The notes under the pieces: generated by a model
Database searches by the model: none
The model's input: the letters and a program-made list of their open reading frames with translations, nothing else
Told to the model about the DNA's origin: nothing
Program-made: the position numbers and the translations under genes
Part shown: positions 1 through 8,668 of the stretch, piece by piece
How the letters are laid out: the number at the start of each line of letters is the position of its first letter
Numbering within the stretch: the stretch's first letter is position 1
Assembly (NCBI GenBank): GCA_947631405.1
Contig: CANRLC010000009.1
Location: 1 to 63,162 of the forward strand
Source: an uncultured Clostridia bacterium
GTDB taxonomy: Bacteria; Bacillota; Clostridia; Christensenellales; Aristaeellaceae
Direction of reading: 5' to 3'
Length of the DNA: 63,162 bases

Positions 1-76
1 ATGCGTCCTCTTCACTGGGCTACTCCCAGCGACTTTCTCTCTAACTTCACTGTCCAAGATGATTGACAAACCTACA
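1..76 (+). mobile_element. 3' end of an IS481-like insertion sequence (truncated by window start)
   Basis: Positions 1-66 read in frame as the last 21 residues of a transposase, ending in NFTVQDD and a TGA stop. The element end is taken as the ACA at 74-76. The same coding tail and terminus occur on the opposite strand at the other end of the window (62967-63162), with a few mismatches in the first 30 bases. TGT/ACA termini fit IS481-type elements, but only the C-terminal end is visible, so the family is an inference. The contig probably breaks here because the element is repeated. Confidence 0.7.
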
Positions 77-153
77 CGGGAAGGGGCTTGCGGAGATTTT
101 TGCGCGCCGCGCCCCGCCCCGCCTTTCTTTTGGCGCGATGTTTCAAATAATGC

Positions 154-183
154 TTGACTTGCGCGGGCCGGGTGAAGTATACT
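154..183 (+). promoter_or_regulatory. Sigma-A-like promoter of rpmH
   Basis: TTGACT at 154-159 and TATACT at 178-183 are separated by 18 bases. The promoter leaves a leader of about 160 bases before rpmH. The 350 bases from the window start to rpmH otherwise hold only the IS end; I see no dnaA or clear DnaA-box cluster here. Confidence 0.6.
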
Positions 184-352
184 ATAATCGCTTTCGCATG
201 GAAAGGCGGCTTGTCCGCCGGATGACGCGCGGGGTTTCCCGCAGCGGGCGGTGCCTGCGGGGCATCGCTTCCGGCGGCGCGCGGCGCAGCCGCGCAAGAA
301 ACGTCCATCCGCAAATAAGATCGCAGATCGCATCAAAGGAGAGTGTAAGACC

Positions 353-508
353 ATGGCTTCCTCTGTCAGAACGTATCAGCCGAAGAAGCGCCAGCGCGCG
401 AAGGTTCACGGCTTCCGTTCCCGCATGTCCACCAAGAACGGCCGCAAGGTGCTGGCCCGCCGCCGCGCTCGCGGCCGCGCGAAGCTGACCGTGTCCAACC
501 CCGTCTGA
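353..508 (+). CDS. rpmH: 50S ribosomal protein L34
   Basis: This 51-residue, very basic protein is L34, a structural protein of the large ribosomal subunit. It carries the family core [20 protein letters not shown] followed by [18 protein letters not shown] start it at ATG 353, with AAAGGAGAG about 10 bases upstream; the open frame extends further upstream, but that part has no L34 similarity. It is slightly longer than the usual 44-46 residues because of a short N-terminal MASSV extension and a C-terminal tail. It heads the classical rpmH-rnpA-yidD-yidC-jag cluster that normally lies beside dnaA and oriC; dnaA is not in this window. Confidence 0.97.
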   Translation: MASSVRTYQPKKRQRAKVHGFRSRMSTKNGRKVLARRRARGRAKLTVSNPV

Positions 509-557
509 TCGCGCCCTGACCGGCGCGGCCCGCGCGGCTTGGCCGCCGCGGGCGTTC

Positions 558-592
558 GGCCCGGCCCGGCAAGACCGGGAGCGGGCCTTTTT
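558..592 (+). terminator. Intrinsic terminator or attenuator between rpmH and rnpA
   Basis: GGCCCG (558-563) pairs with CGGGCC (582-587) and CCCGG (565-569) with CCGGG (575-579), followed by a T-rich run. It lies between rpmH and rnpA and may reduce read-through from the highly expressed rpmH. Confidence 0.6.
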
Positions 593-692
593 CTTTGGCA
601 ATTCGTCGGAATACCGCGGGCGCCGACGCCCAGCGCGCGGGGATGCGCCCCGCGCCGAACGCAGCTTGGGAGAAAGAGAAGGGAAGGCCGCC

Positions 693-1055
693 TTGCAAAA
701 GCGCTACAGCCTCAAAAAGAACGCGCAGTTCAAGTACGTTCACCGGCGCGGCGCGTCCTCCGGGACGCATGAGGCCGTGCTGCTCTATGTGCGCTCGGGC
801 GCGCTCAAGGTGGGCTTTTCCGTGGGCAAGCGCATCGGCTGCGCCGTGGAGCGCAACCGCGTCAAGCGCCGCATGCGCGCCGCCCTCGTTCCCCTGCTGC
901 CCCGCATGAAGCGCGGGCTATACGTCTTCATCGCCCGAGAGCCGGCCGCGACGGCCGATTTTGCCCGGCTGTGCCGTTCCATGCAGGCGCTGCTGCGCAG
1001 GCAAGATCTGCTCCTTCCCGCGCCGGACGAAGGAAAGGCGGGCAACGCGACGTGA
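693..1055 (+). CDS. rnpA: Ribonuclease P protein component
   Basis: This is the protein subunit of RNase P, which helps the catalytic RNA mature tRNA 5' ends. It begins [20 protein letters not shown] and contains the family's RNR signature in [12 protein letters not shown] choose the TTG at 693, because it is preceded at a good distance by a GA-rich ribosome binding site (676-687) and gives the typical MQKRYxLKKNxxF start; an in-frame TTG at 666 is possible. The product has 120 residues, the usual length. Its stop overlaps the yidD start (TGATG at 1053-1057), which implies translational coupling. Confidence 0.95.
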   Translation: MQKRYSLKKNAQFKYVHRRGASSGTHEAVLLYVRSGALKVGFSVGKRIGCAVERNRVKRRMRAALVPLLPRMKRGLYVFIAREPAATADFARLCRSMQALLRRQDLLLPAPDEGKAGNAT

Positions 1056-1261
1056 TGAAGCGCATCCTGCTCGCCCTCATCCGATTCTACCGCAAGCACT
1101 GTCATCACGCGCCCTGCTGCCGCTTCACGCCCACCTGCTCGCAGTACGCGATGCAGGCCATCGAAAAGTACGGCGCGCTCAAAGGCGGCTATCTCGCCGT
1201 GCGGCGCATCCTGCGCTGCCATCCGCTCTACCGGGGCGATCCCTACGACCCCGTCCCGTGA
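1055..1261 (+). CDS. yidD: Membrane protein insertion efficiency factor YidD
   Basis: A small 68-residue protein that assists YidC-dependent membrane protein insertion. The conserved core is visible: [24 protein letters not shown], then [19 protein letters not shown] at the C-terminus. It is described here in two pieces because of its length. It has an amphipathic N-terminus ([15 protein letters not shown]) for membrane association. The start codon overlaps the rnpA stop, and yidC follows 36 bases downstream after its own AGGAGG site. Confidence 0.95.
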   Translation: MKRILLALIRFYRKHCHHAPCCRFTPTCSQYAMQAIEKYGALKGGYLAVRRILRCHPLYRGDPYDPVP

Positions 1262-1297
1262 GCGGCAATCCATTCCCCCAAGGAGGATCGCTCTTTC

Positions 1298-2302
1298 ATG
1301 AGTTTTCTCAATTCGCTTCTGCTGACGCTGATTCGCGCGCTCCATGGGATCATCAACAACTACGCGCTGACGATCATCGTCTTCACCATCCTCATCAAGC
1401 TGCTCGTCATGCCGCTCAACCTGAAGAGCCGCCGCTCCACCATGCGCATGAGCGTCGTGCAGCCCAAGATGCAGGCGCTTCAGGAAAAGTACAAGGACGA
1501 TCAGGAGAAGCTCAACCAGAAGCTGCAGCAGCTCTACCGCGACGAGGGCATCAGCCCCATGGGCGGCTGCCTGCCGATGATCATCTCGATGGTCATCCTC
1601 TTCGCGATGTTCTACGCGCTGCGCACGTTCGCCAACGAGCAGCTCGTCACCCAGTTCCTCACCTTTTACTATCATCCCGACATGGATCCGCGCACGATGT
1701 GCGACGGCTTCCTCTGGATCCGCAATCTGTGGATGCCCGACACGCCGTTCACCACGTTCCTGCCCAACGTCTCCGCGCTGCAGTTCGTCGATTTCGACGT
1801 GTGGAACCGCATCAGCGCGCAGCTGGCGTCAAGCGGCGTCATCCCGGAGGCGCTCGCCTTCGCCGACCGCGCCGCCGTCACCGCCTACATCAGCGACGTG
1901 GTCACGCCGTTCGTCTCCTCCGCCGCCTACGCGCAGTACCTCGCGCCGGTGCCGGGGCTGGGCAACCTGAGCATCTTGGGGCTGTTCCGCTTCTCGATCT
2001 TCAGCGAGCCGAACGGCTGGTTCGTGCTGCCGCTTCTGTCCATGGTCACGCAGCTGGTCATGCAGAAGCTCACCATGAAGAGCAGCAACATGGATCCCGC
2101 GCAGGCCGGCTCGTCGAACGTCATGATGTACGTCATGCTCTTTATGAGCCTGTACTTCTGCGCCAGCTACAACGCCGCGTTCGCGCTGTACTGGACCGTC
2201 GCCAACGTGTACGCGATCGTCGAACAGCTCGCGTTCAACCGCTACTTTGCCTTGCAGGATCGCAAGGCCGCCAAGGCTGAGGAGGTCGGCATCATCTCAT
2301 GA
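1298..2302 (+). CDS. yidC: Membrane protein insertase YidC/Oxa1 family
   Basis: YidC inserts and folds membrane proteins, alone or with SecYEG. The 334-residue protein has the Oxa1 core: an N-terminal membrane segment around residues 20-42 (NYALTIIVFTILIKLLVMPL), the positively charged segment after it (LKSRRSTMRM), the cytoplasmic coiled hairpin MQALQEKYKDDQEKLNQKLQQ, and GGCLPMIISM before the next helix. There is a longer than usual extracytoplasmic loop (about residues 120-215). No lipobox cysteine is visible at the N-terminus, unlike many Gram-positive YidC proteins. ATG 1298 has an AGGAGG site at 1281. The stop overlaps the start of jag (ATGA). Confidence 0.95.
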   Translation: MSFLNSLLLTLIRALHGIINNYALTIIVFTILIKLLVMPLNLKSRRSTMRMSVVQPKMQALQEKYKDDQEKLNQKLQQLYRDEGISPMGGCLPMIISMVILFAMFYALRTFANEQLVTQFLTFYYHPDMDPRTMCDGFLWIRNLWMPDTPFTTFLPNVSALQFVDFDVWNRISAQLASSGVIPEALAFADRAAVTAYISDVVTPFVSSAAYAQYLAPVPGLGNLSILGLFRFSIFSEPNGWFVLPLLSMVTQLVMQKLTMKSSNMDPAQAGSSNVMMYVMLFMSLYFCASYNAAFALYWTVANVYAIVEQLAFNRYFALQDRKAAKAEEVGIIS

Positions 2303-3555
2303 AGATTCAGGAGTTTACCGGAAAGACCACGCAGGAGGCCATCGACAACGGCCTCGCCGTGCTCGGCGTCACCATCGCCGACGTTCATGTGGACGTGCTC
2401 GAGGAGGGCGCAAAGGGCCTCTTCGGCCTGTTCGGCAGCAAGCCCGCGCGCGTGCGCCTCACCGTGATGGAGGAGGAGCGCGAGGACGATCAGGGCCTGA
2501 GCGACCTGCTGGGCAGCTTCTCGCTGAACGACCAGCAGCCCGCCCGCAAGAAGAAGGACAAGCCCGCGCCCAAGGCCGAGGCCCCCAAGCCCGCCAAGGA
2601 AGCGCCGCAGCCCGAGCCGAAGCCGCAACCCAAGCCCGCGCCGAAGCCCGAGGACAAGCCCCTGCCCCCCAAGGAGCCGAAGGAGCCGCGCGAAGCGAAG
2701 GCCGAGCGCCCCGCGAAGCCGCCGCGCGCGCCCAAGCCGCCGCGCCCCGCCAAGGAGGAGCCGAAGGAGCGCGACTACGCCCCGATGACCCCGGCGCAAC
2801 CCTTCACGCCGACCGAGCCGCCCGTCCTGCACGACGAGGCGACGCCGGCGGGCCGCGCGCAGCAGTTCCTCATGAACGTGACGCGCCTGATGGGCGTGGA
2901 CGTGCAGGTGTATGTGGACGCCCCGCAGGAGGACGCGCTCTCCATCCACATGATCGGCGACACGCTCGGCATCCTGATCGGACGCCGCGGCGAGACGCTC
3001 GACGCGCTGCAATACCTGACCAGCCTGCAGGTCAACAAGGGCCGCGAGGGCTACATCCGCGTGACGCTGGACACCGAAAATTACCGCGCCAAGCGGGAGG
3101 ACAGCCTGCGCCGCCTCGCGCAGCGCATGGCCAACCGCGCGGTGAAGACGGGCCGCAAGGTCGTCCTGGAGCCGATGAACCCCTACGAGCGCCGCGTGCT
3201 GCACACCGCGCTGCAAAACAGCGACGTCGTGACCACGCACTCTGAGGGCGAGGAGCCGAACCGCCGCGTGGTCATCACGCTCAAGAACGCGCCGGAGCGC
3301 CCGCGCCCCGAGCTGAGCGACGCGGACGAGACGGACGCGCGCGAGGGCGGCGACAAGCCCGCCCATCGCAGCCGTCGCCGCCGCGGGCGTCGCGGCGGGC
3401 GCAAGAGCGCGGACGCCGCGCAGGCGGCCGGCCTGACGGACGCGCGCGCCGCCGCGGACGAGCCGCAGGCGGACGTTCCCGCCGAGGCGGACGAGCCGAG
3501 CGTGATCGCCCCGCAGTCCCCGGAACCCATCGACATGCTGGGCGCGGAGGAGTGA
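2299..3555 (+). CDS. jag: RNA-binding protein Jag/KhpB with long charged linker
   Basis: KhpB (Jag/EloR) is an RNA-binding protein linked to cell elongation and usually partners with KhpA. Domains in order: Jag-N (about 1-58, KGLFGLFGSKPARVRL), a low-complexity Pro/Lys/Glu linker (about 60-175), a KH domain with GRRG at 228-231, and an R3H domain with R298-x3-H302. A Glu/Ala/Arg-rich C-terminal extension of more than 75 residues follows, with a RRSRRRRGRRGG patch. At 418 residues it is roughly twice the usual length because of the linker and tail. Its start overlaps the yidC stop. Confidence 0.93.
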   Translation: MKIQEFTGKTTQEAIDNGLAVLGVTIADVHVDVLEEGAKGLFGLFGSKPARVRLTVMEEEREDDQGLSDLLGSFSLNDQQPARKKKDKPAPKAEAPKPAKEAPQPEPKPQPKPAPKPEDKPLPPKEPKEPREAKAERPAKPPRAPKPPRPAKEEPKERDYAPMTPAQPFTPTEPPVLHDEATPAGRAQQFLMNVTRLMGVDVQVYVDAPQEDALSIHMIGDTLGILIGRRGETLDALQYLTSLQVNKGREGYIRVTLDTENYRAKREDSLRRLAQRMANRAVKTGRKVVLEPMNPYERRVLHTALQNSDVVTTHSEGEEPNRRVVITLKNAPERPRPELSDADETDAREGGDKPAHRSRRRRGRRGGRKSADAAQAAGLTDARAAADEPQADVPAEADEPSVIAPQSPEPIDMLGAEE

Positions 3556-3607
3556 TCCTCCCGCCCCTTTTTATGCCCGCCGCAAGCCTGTTCAAAGGGG
3601 GTTTTCC

Positions 3608-5038
3608 ATGCCACGCAAATCCCTGCGCGCCGCGCTGCTCGCCGTTGCCGGAAGCGAGGCGCTGTACCTGCTCTGCGCGTTTTGCAGCGCGTCGCTGCTG
3701 GATATGGGGCCGCTGTTCTGGTATCGGGAGGCGGTTGACCTTTTCCGCTCGCTGATCGTCGTGCCGTGGGGAGGCGCGCTGTGCCTGCTGTCGCTGGAGC
3801 GGCGGGAGCGCGGCCTCGCCCTCGCGCCGCGCGCCGACGCGGCGCTGCTGCTCGCGCTGCTCGTCTGGATCGTCGCGCCGTTCCTGCTGCGCTTCGGGCT
3901 GACGTTCAACACCGCGTACAGCGCCTACAACCACCTCGCGCTCTTCTTCGGGCTGTATCTGCCCGTCGCCGCGATGCGCAGCCGCGACCTCTCCCGCACG
4001 GTGGACGCCGCATGTACCCTCTTCGCCGCGCTCTCCTACGCGCTCGCCGTGCCCGCGCTGTGCAGCGTGTTCGCCGGGCGCGCGTTCGGTCTGGAGACGG
4101 GCGGCATCGGCTTCGGCCCGGACGCCGAGGGGTGCCTCTGCTTCGGGCTGCACTACAACATCACCGGGATGATCGCCGTCTGCTGCGCGCTGCTGTGCAT
4201 CGCGGGCGCGCTGCGCCGCCGCACGGCGGCCGGCGTCGCGTTCTTCTCGATTCCCGCCGCGCTGATGGCGATTTGCGCCGCGCTCACGCAGAGCCGCACC
4301 TCGCGCTACGCGCTGCTGCTCTCGCTCGCGGCGTTGTGCTACGGCTGCGCGAGCGCGCGGCTTCCGCTGCGCCGTGCGGCCGCGCGCCATGTCGCCGCCG
4401 CCGCGCTCGCCGCCGCCGTGCTCGCGTGCGGCTACGCGGGATCGGGCGCGGTCACGCAGGCGGCGCTCGTACACTACGCCCGCGTGCGGACAGGAGCGTC
4501 CGCCGCACCCGTCGCATCCGCCCTCGCCGAGGAGGCCGCGCAGATCGCGCCCGAAGCTTCGGAAACCCCCGCAGCGCCCGCCGTCGTCTCGCGCGCCGTG
4601 GGGGACGCGACCTTCTCCGAGCGCACGGCGGTCTGGAAAAACCTGTTCGCGCTCTGGCGCGAGGAGCCGCTGCACTTCTTCATCGGCAACGGCATGGGCC
4701 GCACGGGCAGCCGCGTCGTGCAGGGCACCATCCACGAGGCGAACGGCAGCGTCTCCATCCACAACGGCTACCTGCAATTCATCGCCGACTATGGGCTGAT
4801 CGGCTTCGCGCTGCTGGCCGCGCTGCTCTGCCTGCTCGCGCGCGACGCCCTCTTTCTGCTGCTCTCGCCCGCGGCGCGCGCGTGCGACCGCGCCTTTGTC
4901 GCGCTCTCCGCCTCGCAGCTGCTCACCGCGCTGATGGAGAGCCAGCCTCTGGGCGCGATGTCCTCGTCGAGCCTCGCGCTCTTCTTCGCGCTGGCCGTGG
5001 TGCGCGCCCGCGCCCGCGACGTGCGCGCGGCGATGTGA
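3608..5038 (+). CDS. O-antigen ligase/polymerase-like multi-pass membrane protein
   Basis: A 476-residue polytopic protein with about ten hydrophobic segments. The best diagnostic stretch is near residue 375: SIHNGYLQFIADYGLIGF, the periplasmic-loop motif of Wzy/WaaL-type proteins (PF04932). A preceding loop has FFIGNGMGRTGSR. Such proteins polymerise or ligate lipid-linked glycans; in a monoderm a role in cell-wall or exopolysaccharide assembly is the reasonable inference. ATG 3608 follows an AAAGGGGG site. It occupies the place after jag where mnmE/mnmG often sit, and no glycosyltransferase operon surrounds it, so the substrate is unknown. Confidence 0.75.
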   Translation: MPRKSLRAALLAVAGSEALYLLCAFCSASLLDMGPLFWYREAVDLFRSLIVVPWGGALCLLSLERRERGLALAPRADAALLLALLVWIVAPFLLRFGLTFNTAYSAYNHLALFFGLYLPVAAMRSRDLSRTVDAACTLFAALSYALAVPALCSVFAGRAFGLETGGIGFGPDAEGCLCFGLHYNITGMIAVCCALLCIAGALRRRTAAGVAFFSIPAALMAICAALTQSRTSRYALLLSLAALCYGCASARLPLRRAAARHVAAAALAAAVLACGYAGSGAVTQAALVHYARVRTGASAAPVASALAEEAAQIAPEASETPAAPAVVSRAVGDATFSERTAVWKNLFALWREEPLHFFIGNGMGRTGSRVVQGTIHEANGSVSIHNGYLQFIADYGLIGFALLAALLCLLARDALFLLLSPAARACDRAFVALSASQLLTALMESQPLGAMSSSSLALFFALAVVRARARDVRAAM

Positions 5039-5039
5039 C

Positions 5040-5068
5040 TTGCCACATTCCGTCCGCCGTGGTATAAT
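5040..5068 (+). promoter_or_regulatory. Sigma-A-like promoter of the Ig-like protein gene
   Basis: TTGCCA at 5040-5045 and TATAAT at 5063-5068, with a 17-base spacer, lie directly after the upstream stop codon and 36 bases before ATG 5105. Confidence 0.65.
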
Positions 5069-5104
5069 CCGGGTATATGCCAATCACCGAGGGGGGATCA
5101 CGAT

Positions 5105-6655
5105 ATGAAGCATCTGGCCGCGGCGCTGCTGCTCGGCGCGCTGCTCGCATCTGGCGTCGCGATCGCGCAGGAGGCGACCTACGTCTTCCCATACGAGGGC
5201 TTCCGCTACACCCAGCGGGAGGGAGAGACCGTCCTCACCCAGACGAACCTCGCGCAGAACGGCGCGTTCATCGCCTCGCTGGGCACGACGCAGGACGCCG
5301 TGCTCGCCAGCTATGTCGCCTCCGGCATCGTGATGGAGGTCTTCCCGCAGGAGGGCGGGCAGGTGGCCGTGAGCGTCGCGGACGCGGGCGCGTTCTCGCA
5401 GGTGCGCGGCATCGACCGCCTCTCCGAGGAGGAGCTACAGGAATTCGCCGCGCAGTTCGCCGACAGCGGCCTCTACGAGAGCTGCGAGATCGTGCAGACC
5501 ACCCCGCTGTGCGTGCGGCTGACCTCCTCGGCGACGGCCGCCTCCACGCCCGTGTATACGCTGCGCTACGCGACGCTGCATCTGGGCAAGCTCTATCTGC
5601 TCTCCGAGACCCTCGTGGGCCGCGCGCCCGGCGAGGAGGACGACGCGCTGATCGAGCGGGTGCTCTCCGGGATGCAGCTGCTTCGCAACGCCGCCGAGCC
5701 GACGCCTTCCCCCACCGCCACGCCAGCGCCGACCCCAACGCCCTCCCCCGAGCCGACGCCCGGCATCGCGCAGACGCTCTCCGCCGAGGGCGATCTGACC
5801 GTGGAGGGCGTGCCCGCCTACACCAACAGCGCGGCGCTGACCCTGAGCGGCAAGGCGGAGCCTTCCCAGCAGGTGAGCGCGCGCGTGGGCGATCGCTCGC
5901 TGGGCCGCGTGCGCGCCGCCGAGGATGGGACGTTCTCCCTCGACGTGACGCTGCCGGAGAGCGGCGATCTGACCTTGACCGTGAGCGCGGGCGAGGCCGA
6001 GCGCAGTTTCGCCGTGTGCTATGAGCTGCCCTTCGCACACCTGACCGTCACCGAGCCGACGGAGACGACCTTCACCGGGACGAACGTCTTCGTGCGCGGC
6101 GTGACCGAGCCAAACGCCACCGTCTACGTCACGGGCAAGGGCACGAGCACGAACGTGCAGGCCAACCGCGAGGGCAACTTCAGCGTGCGCCTGTTCATCT
6201 ACGACGCCGAGACGCTCACCTTCACCCTGCGCGCGCACCTGCGCGGCTATCAGGACACGGAGGCGAACGTGACGCTCACGCGCGAATTGACCGAGCGCGA
6301 GGGCATCGCGCTCTTCCGCGAGCAGATGATCTCGCTGGATTACGACGATTTCGCCGCCGACCCCGAGCGCTACGCGGACAAGAAATTCATCTTCCGGGGG
6401 CGCATCGCCGCGTTCGCCGATTACGACGGCGAGCCGTGCGCGCTGGTGCTCACCGACAACGTCTCCTCCGGCGTCTGGCGCGACCCGATCTGGGTGGTGC
6501 TCTCCGCCGGGGATGAGTGGGCCGTGGACGACGTCGTGACCTTCTATCTGGAGGGCGAGGGCGTCACGCTGCCCGCAGACGGCGAATATGTCGGCCGCGA
6601 CGAAAGCGTCGAGGCGCCCGTGGCCCGCGCCATGTACACGGCGAACAACCGCTGA
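5105..6655 (+). CDS. Secreted protein with bacterial Ig-like modules, function unknown
   Basis: The 516-residue product has a clear signal peptide (MKHLAAALLLGALLASGVAIAQE). An N-terminal domain (about 25-190) is followed by a Pro/Thr linker (TPSPTATPAPTPTPSPEPTP, about 200-219). Two beta-rich Ig-like modules come next: one around 230-305 (LSGKAEPSQQVSARVGDRSL) and one around 310-395 (VRGVTEPNATVYVTGKG). The C-terminal domain (about 400-516) carries DKKFIFRGRIAAF and resembles an OB-like fold, but I cannot name it. The protein is probably exported and may bind or display at the cell surface. ATG 5105 is preceded by a GAGGGGGG site. Confidence 0.7.
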   Translation: MKHLAAALLLGALLASGVAIAQEATYVFPYEGFRYTQREGETVLTQTNLAQNGAFIASLGTTQDAVLASYVASGIVMEVFPQEGGQVAVSVADAGAFSQVRGIDRLSEEELQEFAAQFADSGLYESCEIVQTTPLCVRLTSSATAASTPVYTLRYATLHLGKLYLLSETLVGRAPGEEDDALIERVLSGMQLLRNAAEPTPSPTATPAPTPTPSPEPTPGIAQTLSAEGDLTVEGVPAYTNSAALTLSGKAEPSQQVSARVGDRSLGRVRAAEDGTFSLDVTLPESGDLTLTVSAGEAERSFAVCYELPFAHLTVTEPTETTFTGTNVFVRGVTEPNATVYVTGKGTSTNVQANREGNFSVRLFIYDAETLTFTLRAHLRGYQDTEANVTLTRELTEREGIALFREQMISLDYDDFAADPERYADKKFIFRGRIAAFADYDGEPCALVLTDNVSSGVWRDPIWVVLSAGDEWAVDDVVTFYLEGEGVTLPADGEYVGRDESVEAPVARAMYTANNR

Positions 6656-6680
6656 GCGGCGCAGCGCTGAGGCGACGCTG

Positions 6681-8528
6681 ATGAAGACGACAAAGACGGC
6701 CTCCCATCCCCTATTGGAGCTTGCGGCCGACCTCGCGCGCGCCGTCCTCATCGCTTGCGCGGCGCTGATGGACATGTTCGTGCGCAGCAACGACAACTAC
6801 GTCAACTGGTGGGTCTCCCTGCCGCATCCGTGGGCGACCACGCTCGTGACCGCGGGCGCGTTTTGTCTGCTGCGCCGGGCGCGGCGAACGCTCCCCGAGC
6901 TGGGGCTGGGGAGCAGGCTGCTCGCCCTCTTTCTGGGCATGTGGTATCTGTTCGCGCAGTGCGCCGCCACCACGGGCGACGTGGCGCAGCCCTTCCTCAC
7001 CCACGGGCAGACGCTCAAGGCGGCCGTGACGGCGCTGGGCATGGCCTGCGTGTACGCGCTGCTTTTGCGCGGGCTGGAAGCCCTGCTCTTTGCGCCGGAG
7101 CGCCCGCTCGCGCCCACGCGCGCTCAGGCGCTTTTGCGCCTGTACCGCGAGCACACGCAGGCCTTTTGCGTTGCGGTGCTGCTGCTCTGCTGGCTGCCCC
7201 GCGTCGTCTCCGCCTACCCCGTCGTCATGAGCAGCGACACACGCACGCAGGTGGAGCAGGCGCTGGGGCTTGAGCCGCTCTACGCCAATCACCCGATCTT
7301 CGGCACGCTGCTGCTACGGCTGTTCATCCGCGTGGGCAAAGCCGTCCTCTCCGGCGGCGGCGCCGGGCTGACGCTCTGTGTCCTTGCGCAGGTGTTGCTC
7401 GCCGCGACGATTCTCGGCTACAGTCAGGCGATCATGCGCCGCCTCGGCGCGCCGCGCTGGCTGCGCGCGGGGACGCTGCTGCTCTGCGGCTTTGGGCAGG
7501 CGTACAGCGGCAATGTCGCCGTGCTGCTCAAGGACGTCCCCTACACCTACGCCTTCCTGCTGCTTGCGTGCGAGTTCGCCCGCGCGGCCCTTTTGCGAGA
7601 GCCGGGCTACACGCGCAGCGCTGGACACCTGCTGCGCTGCTGGGCAGCGGGCGTCTTTTTGCTGCTGATCCGCAACAACGGCATCTTCATCTTCCTGCCC
7701 GTGTGTACGCTGCTCCTGTTTGGCTCGCTGCGCACGCGGGATATGCGCCGTGCCGCCCACACGCTCGCGGCGACGCTTCCCCCGCTGCTGGTCTTCCTCG
7801 CCGTAAGCGTCGCGGTCAACACCTCGCCGGATATACGGCGCGCCTCCCTGCGCGAGGCGCTGTCCCTCCCCTTCCAGCAGACGGCGCGTTATGTGACGCT
7901 CCACGGGGAGGACATCCCGCAGGAGGAGCGAGAGAGCATCTCCACCGTGCTGCCCTATGAGCGCATCGCCAAGCTCTATCGGCCGATGCTCTCTGACCCG
8001 ATCAAAGGGCTGTGCCCAAGGGACGCCACCTTTGAGGACGTGGCCCCGTATCTGCGCGTGTGGGCGCGGCAGTTCCTGCGCGACCCGCTCACGCATTTGC
8101 AGGCGACGTTTTTGCAAAACGCGCTGCTGCTCGACCCGCAGACCTTCAACATCGCCTCGTTCACGGGAACGGGCCTCAGCGAGGACGTGATGCGCGCGCT
8201 GCGCATGACCCGCCCGCAGGCGCTCGACGCGCTGACCGCTCTGATCGCGCACATCGACGCGCTGCTCTACGGGATGCCGTTTTACATCCCGCTCAATACG
8301 GTGGGCTTTTACGGCGTGTTGCTGCTGCTCGCCTGCGCGCTCGCGCGGCGACGCCGCGCGCGGGGACTCGCGCCGCTTCTGACCGCGCTGCTGATCGCCA
8401 TGGGAATAATCGTGCTCGGCCCGTGCATCCAGAATCAGGATCGCTACGGCTTCCCCCTCATCTACTGCATGCCGCTGCTGCTCGCTTGCCTGCGCCGCGC
8501 GGCGCAGCAAAACAGAGAGGCCGCGTGA
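6681..8528 (+). CDS. Multi-pass membrane protein, DUF6020-like (putative GT-C type glycosyltransferase)
   Basis: A 615-residue protein with more than ten hydrophobic helices. Motifs resemble the DUF6020 family as I remember it: VMSSDTRTQVEQAL with an acidic pair after an early helix, ANHPIFGTLLL, LLKDVPYTYAFLL, LLIRNNGIFIFLP and NQDRYGFPLIYCMP near the C-terminus. The layout is like GT-C membrane glycosyltransferases, which act on polyprenyl-linked sugars, but the activity is an inference. I begin at ATG 6681, which gives MKTTKTASHPLLEL, rather than the longer upstream frame that overlaps the previous gene. With the O-antigen-ligase-like gene at 3608 it suggests a small surface-glycan group. 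Confidence 0.65.
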   Translation: MKTTKTASHPLLELAADLARAVLIACAALMDMFVRSNDNYVNWWVSLPHPWATTLVTAGAFCLLRRARRTLPELGLGSRLLALFLGMWYLFAQCAATTGDVAQPFLTHGQTLKAAVTALGMACVYALLLRGLEALLFAPERPLAPTRAQALLRLYREHTQAFCVAVLLLCWLPRVVSAYPVVMSSDTRTQVEQALGLEPLYANHPIFGTLLLRLFIRVGKAVLSGGGAGLTLCVLAQVLLAATILGYSQAIMRRLGAPRWLRAGTLLLCGFGQAYSGNVAVLLKDVPYTYAFLLLACEFARAALLREPGYTRSAGHLLRCWAAGVFLLLIRNNGIFIFLPVCTLLLFGSLRTRDMRRAAHTLAATLPPLLVFLAVSVAVNTSPDIRRASLREALSLPFQQTARYVTLHGEDIPQEERESISTVLPYERIAKLYRPMLSDPIKGLCPRDATFEDVAPYLRVWARQFLRDPLTHLQATFLQNALLLDPQTFNIASFTGTGLSEDVMRALRMTRPQALDALTALIAHIDALLYGMPFYIPLNTVGFYGVLLLLACALARRRRARGLAPLLTALLIAMGIIVLGPCIQNQDRYGFPLIYCMPLLLACLRRAAQQNREAA

Positions 8529-8534
8529 CCGCTT

Positions 8535-8566
8535 GCCCGTCCCGCTTAATGGGGCGGGCGTTTTTT
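8535..8566 (+). terminator. Intrinsic terminator
   Basis: GCCCGTCCC (8535-8543) pairs with GGGGCGGGC (8551-8559), with one G-T wobble, and is followed by TTTTTT at 8561-8566. It ends the 6681-8528 transcription unit. Confidence 0.85.
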
Positions 8567-8576
8567 ATCAGTGAAT

Positions 8577-8650
8577 TTATCGATTATCGATATGTTTTTA
8601 CCGAAATTCAATAAATCTCTATTGACAAACGAGATTTTCGGCGCTATACT
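8577..8650 (+). promoter_or_regulatory. Promoter and possible operator for the DUF2975-XRE pair
   Basis: A near-perfect promoter, TTGACA (8622-8627) - 17 bases - TATACT (8645-8650), precedes the DUF2975 gene. Just upstream (8577-8591) lies TATCGATTATCGATA, which is almost palindromic. It could be the binding site of the XRE repressor encoded by the second gene; that link is an inference from position. Confidence 0.65.
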
Positions 8651-8668
8651 GTTCCCGAGGTGAGACCG

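Noticed and set aside
2242-3366. Long minus-strand frame opposite jag
   Set aside because: High GC creates long shadow frames; the jag domains on the plus strand are unambiguous.
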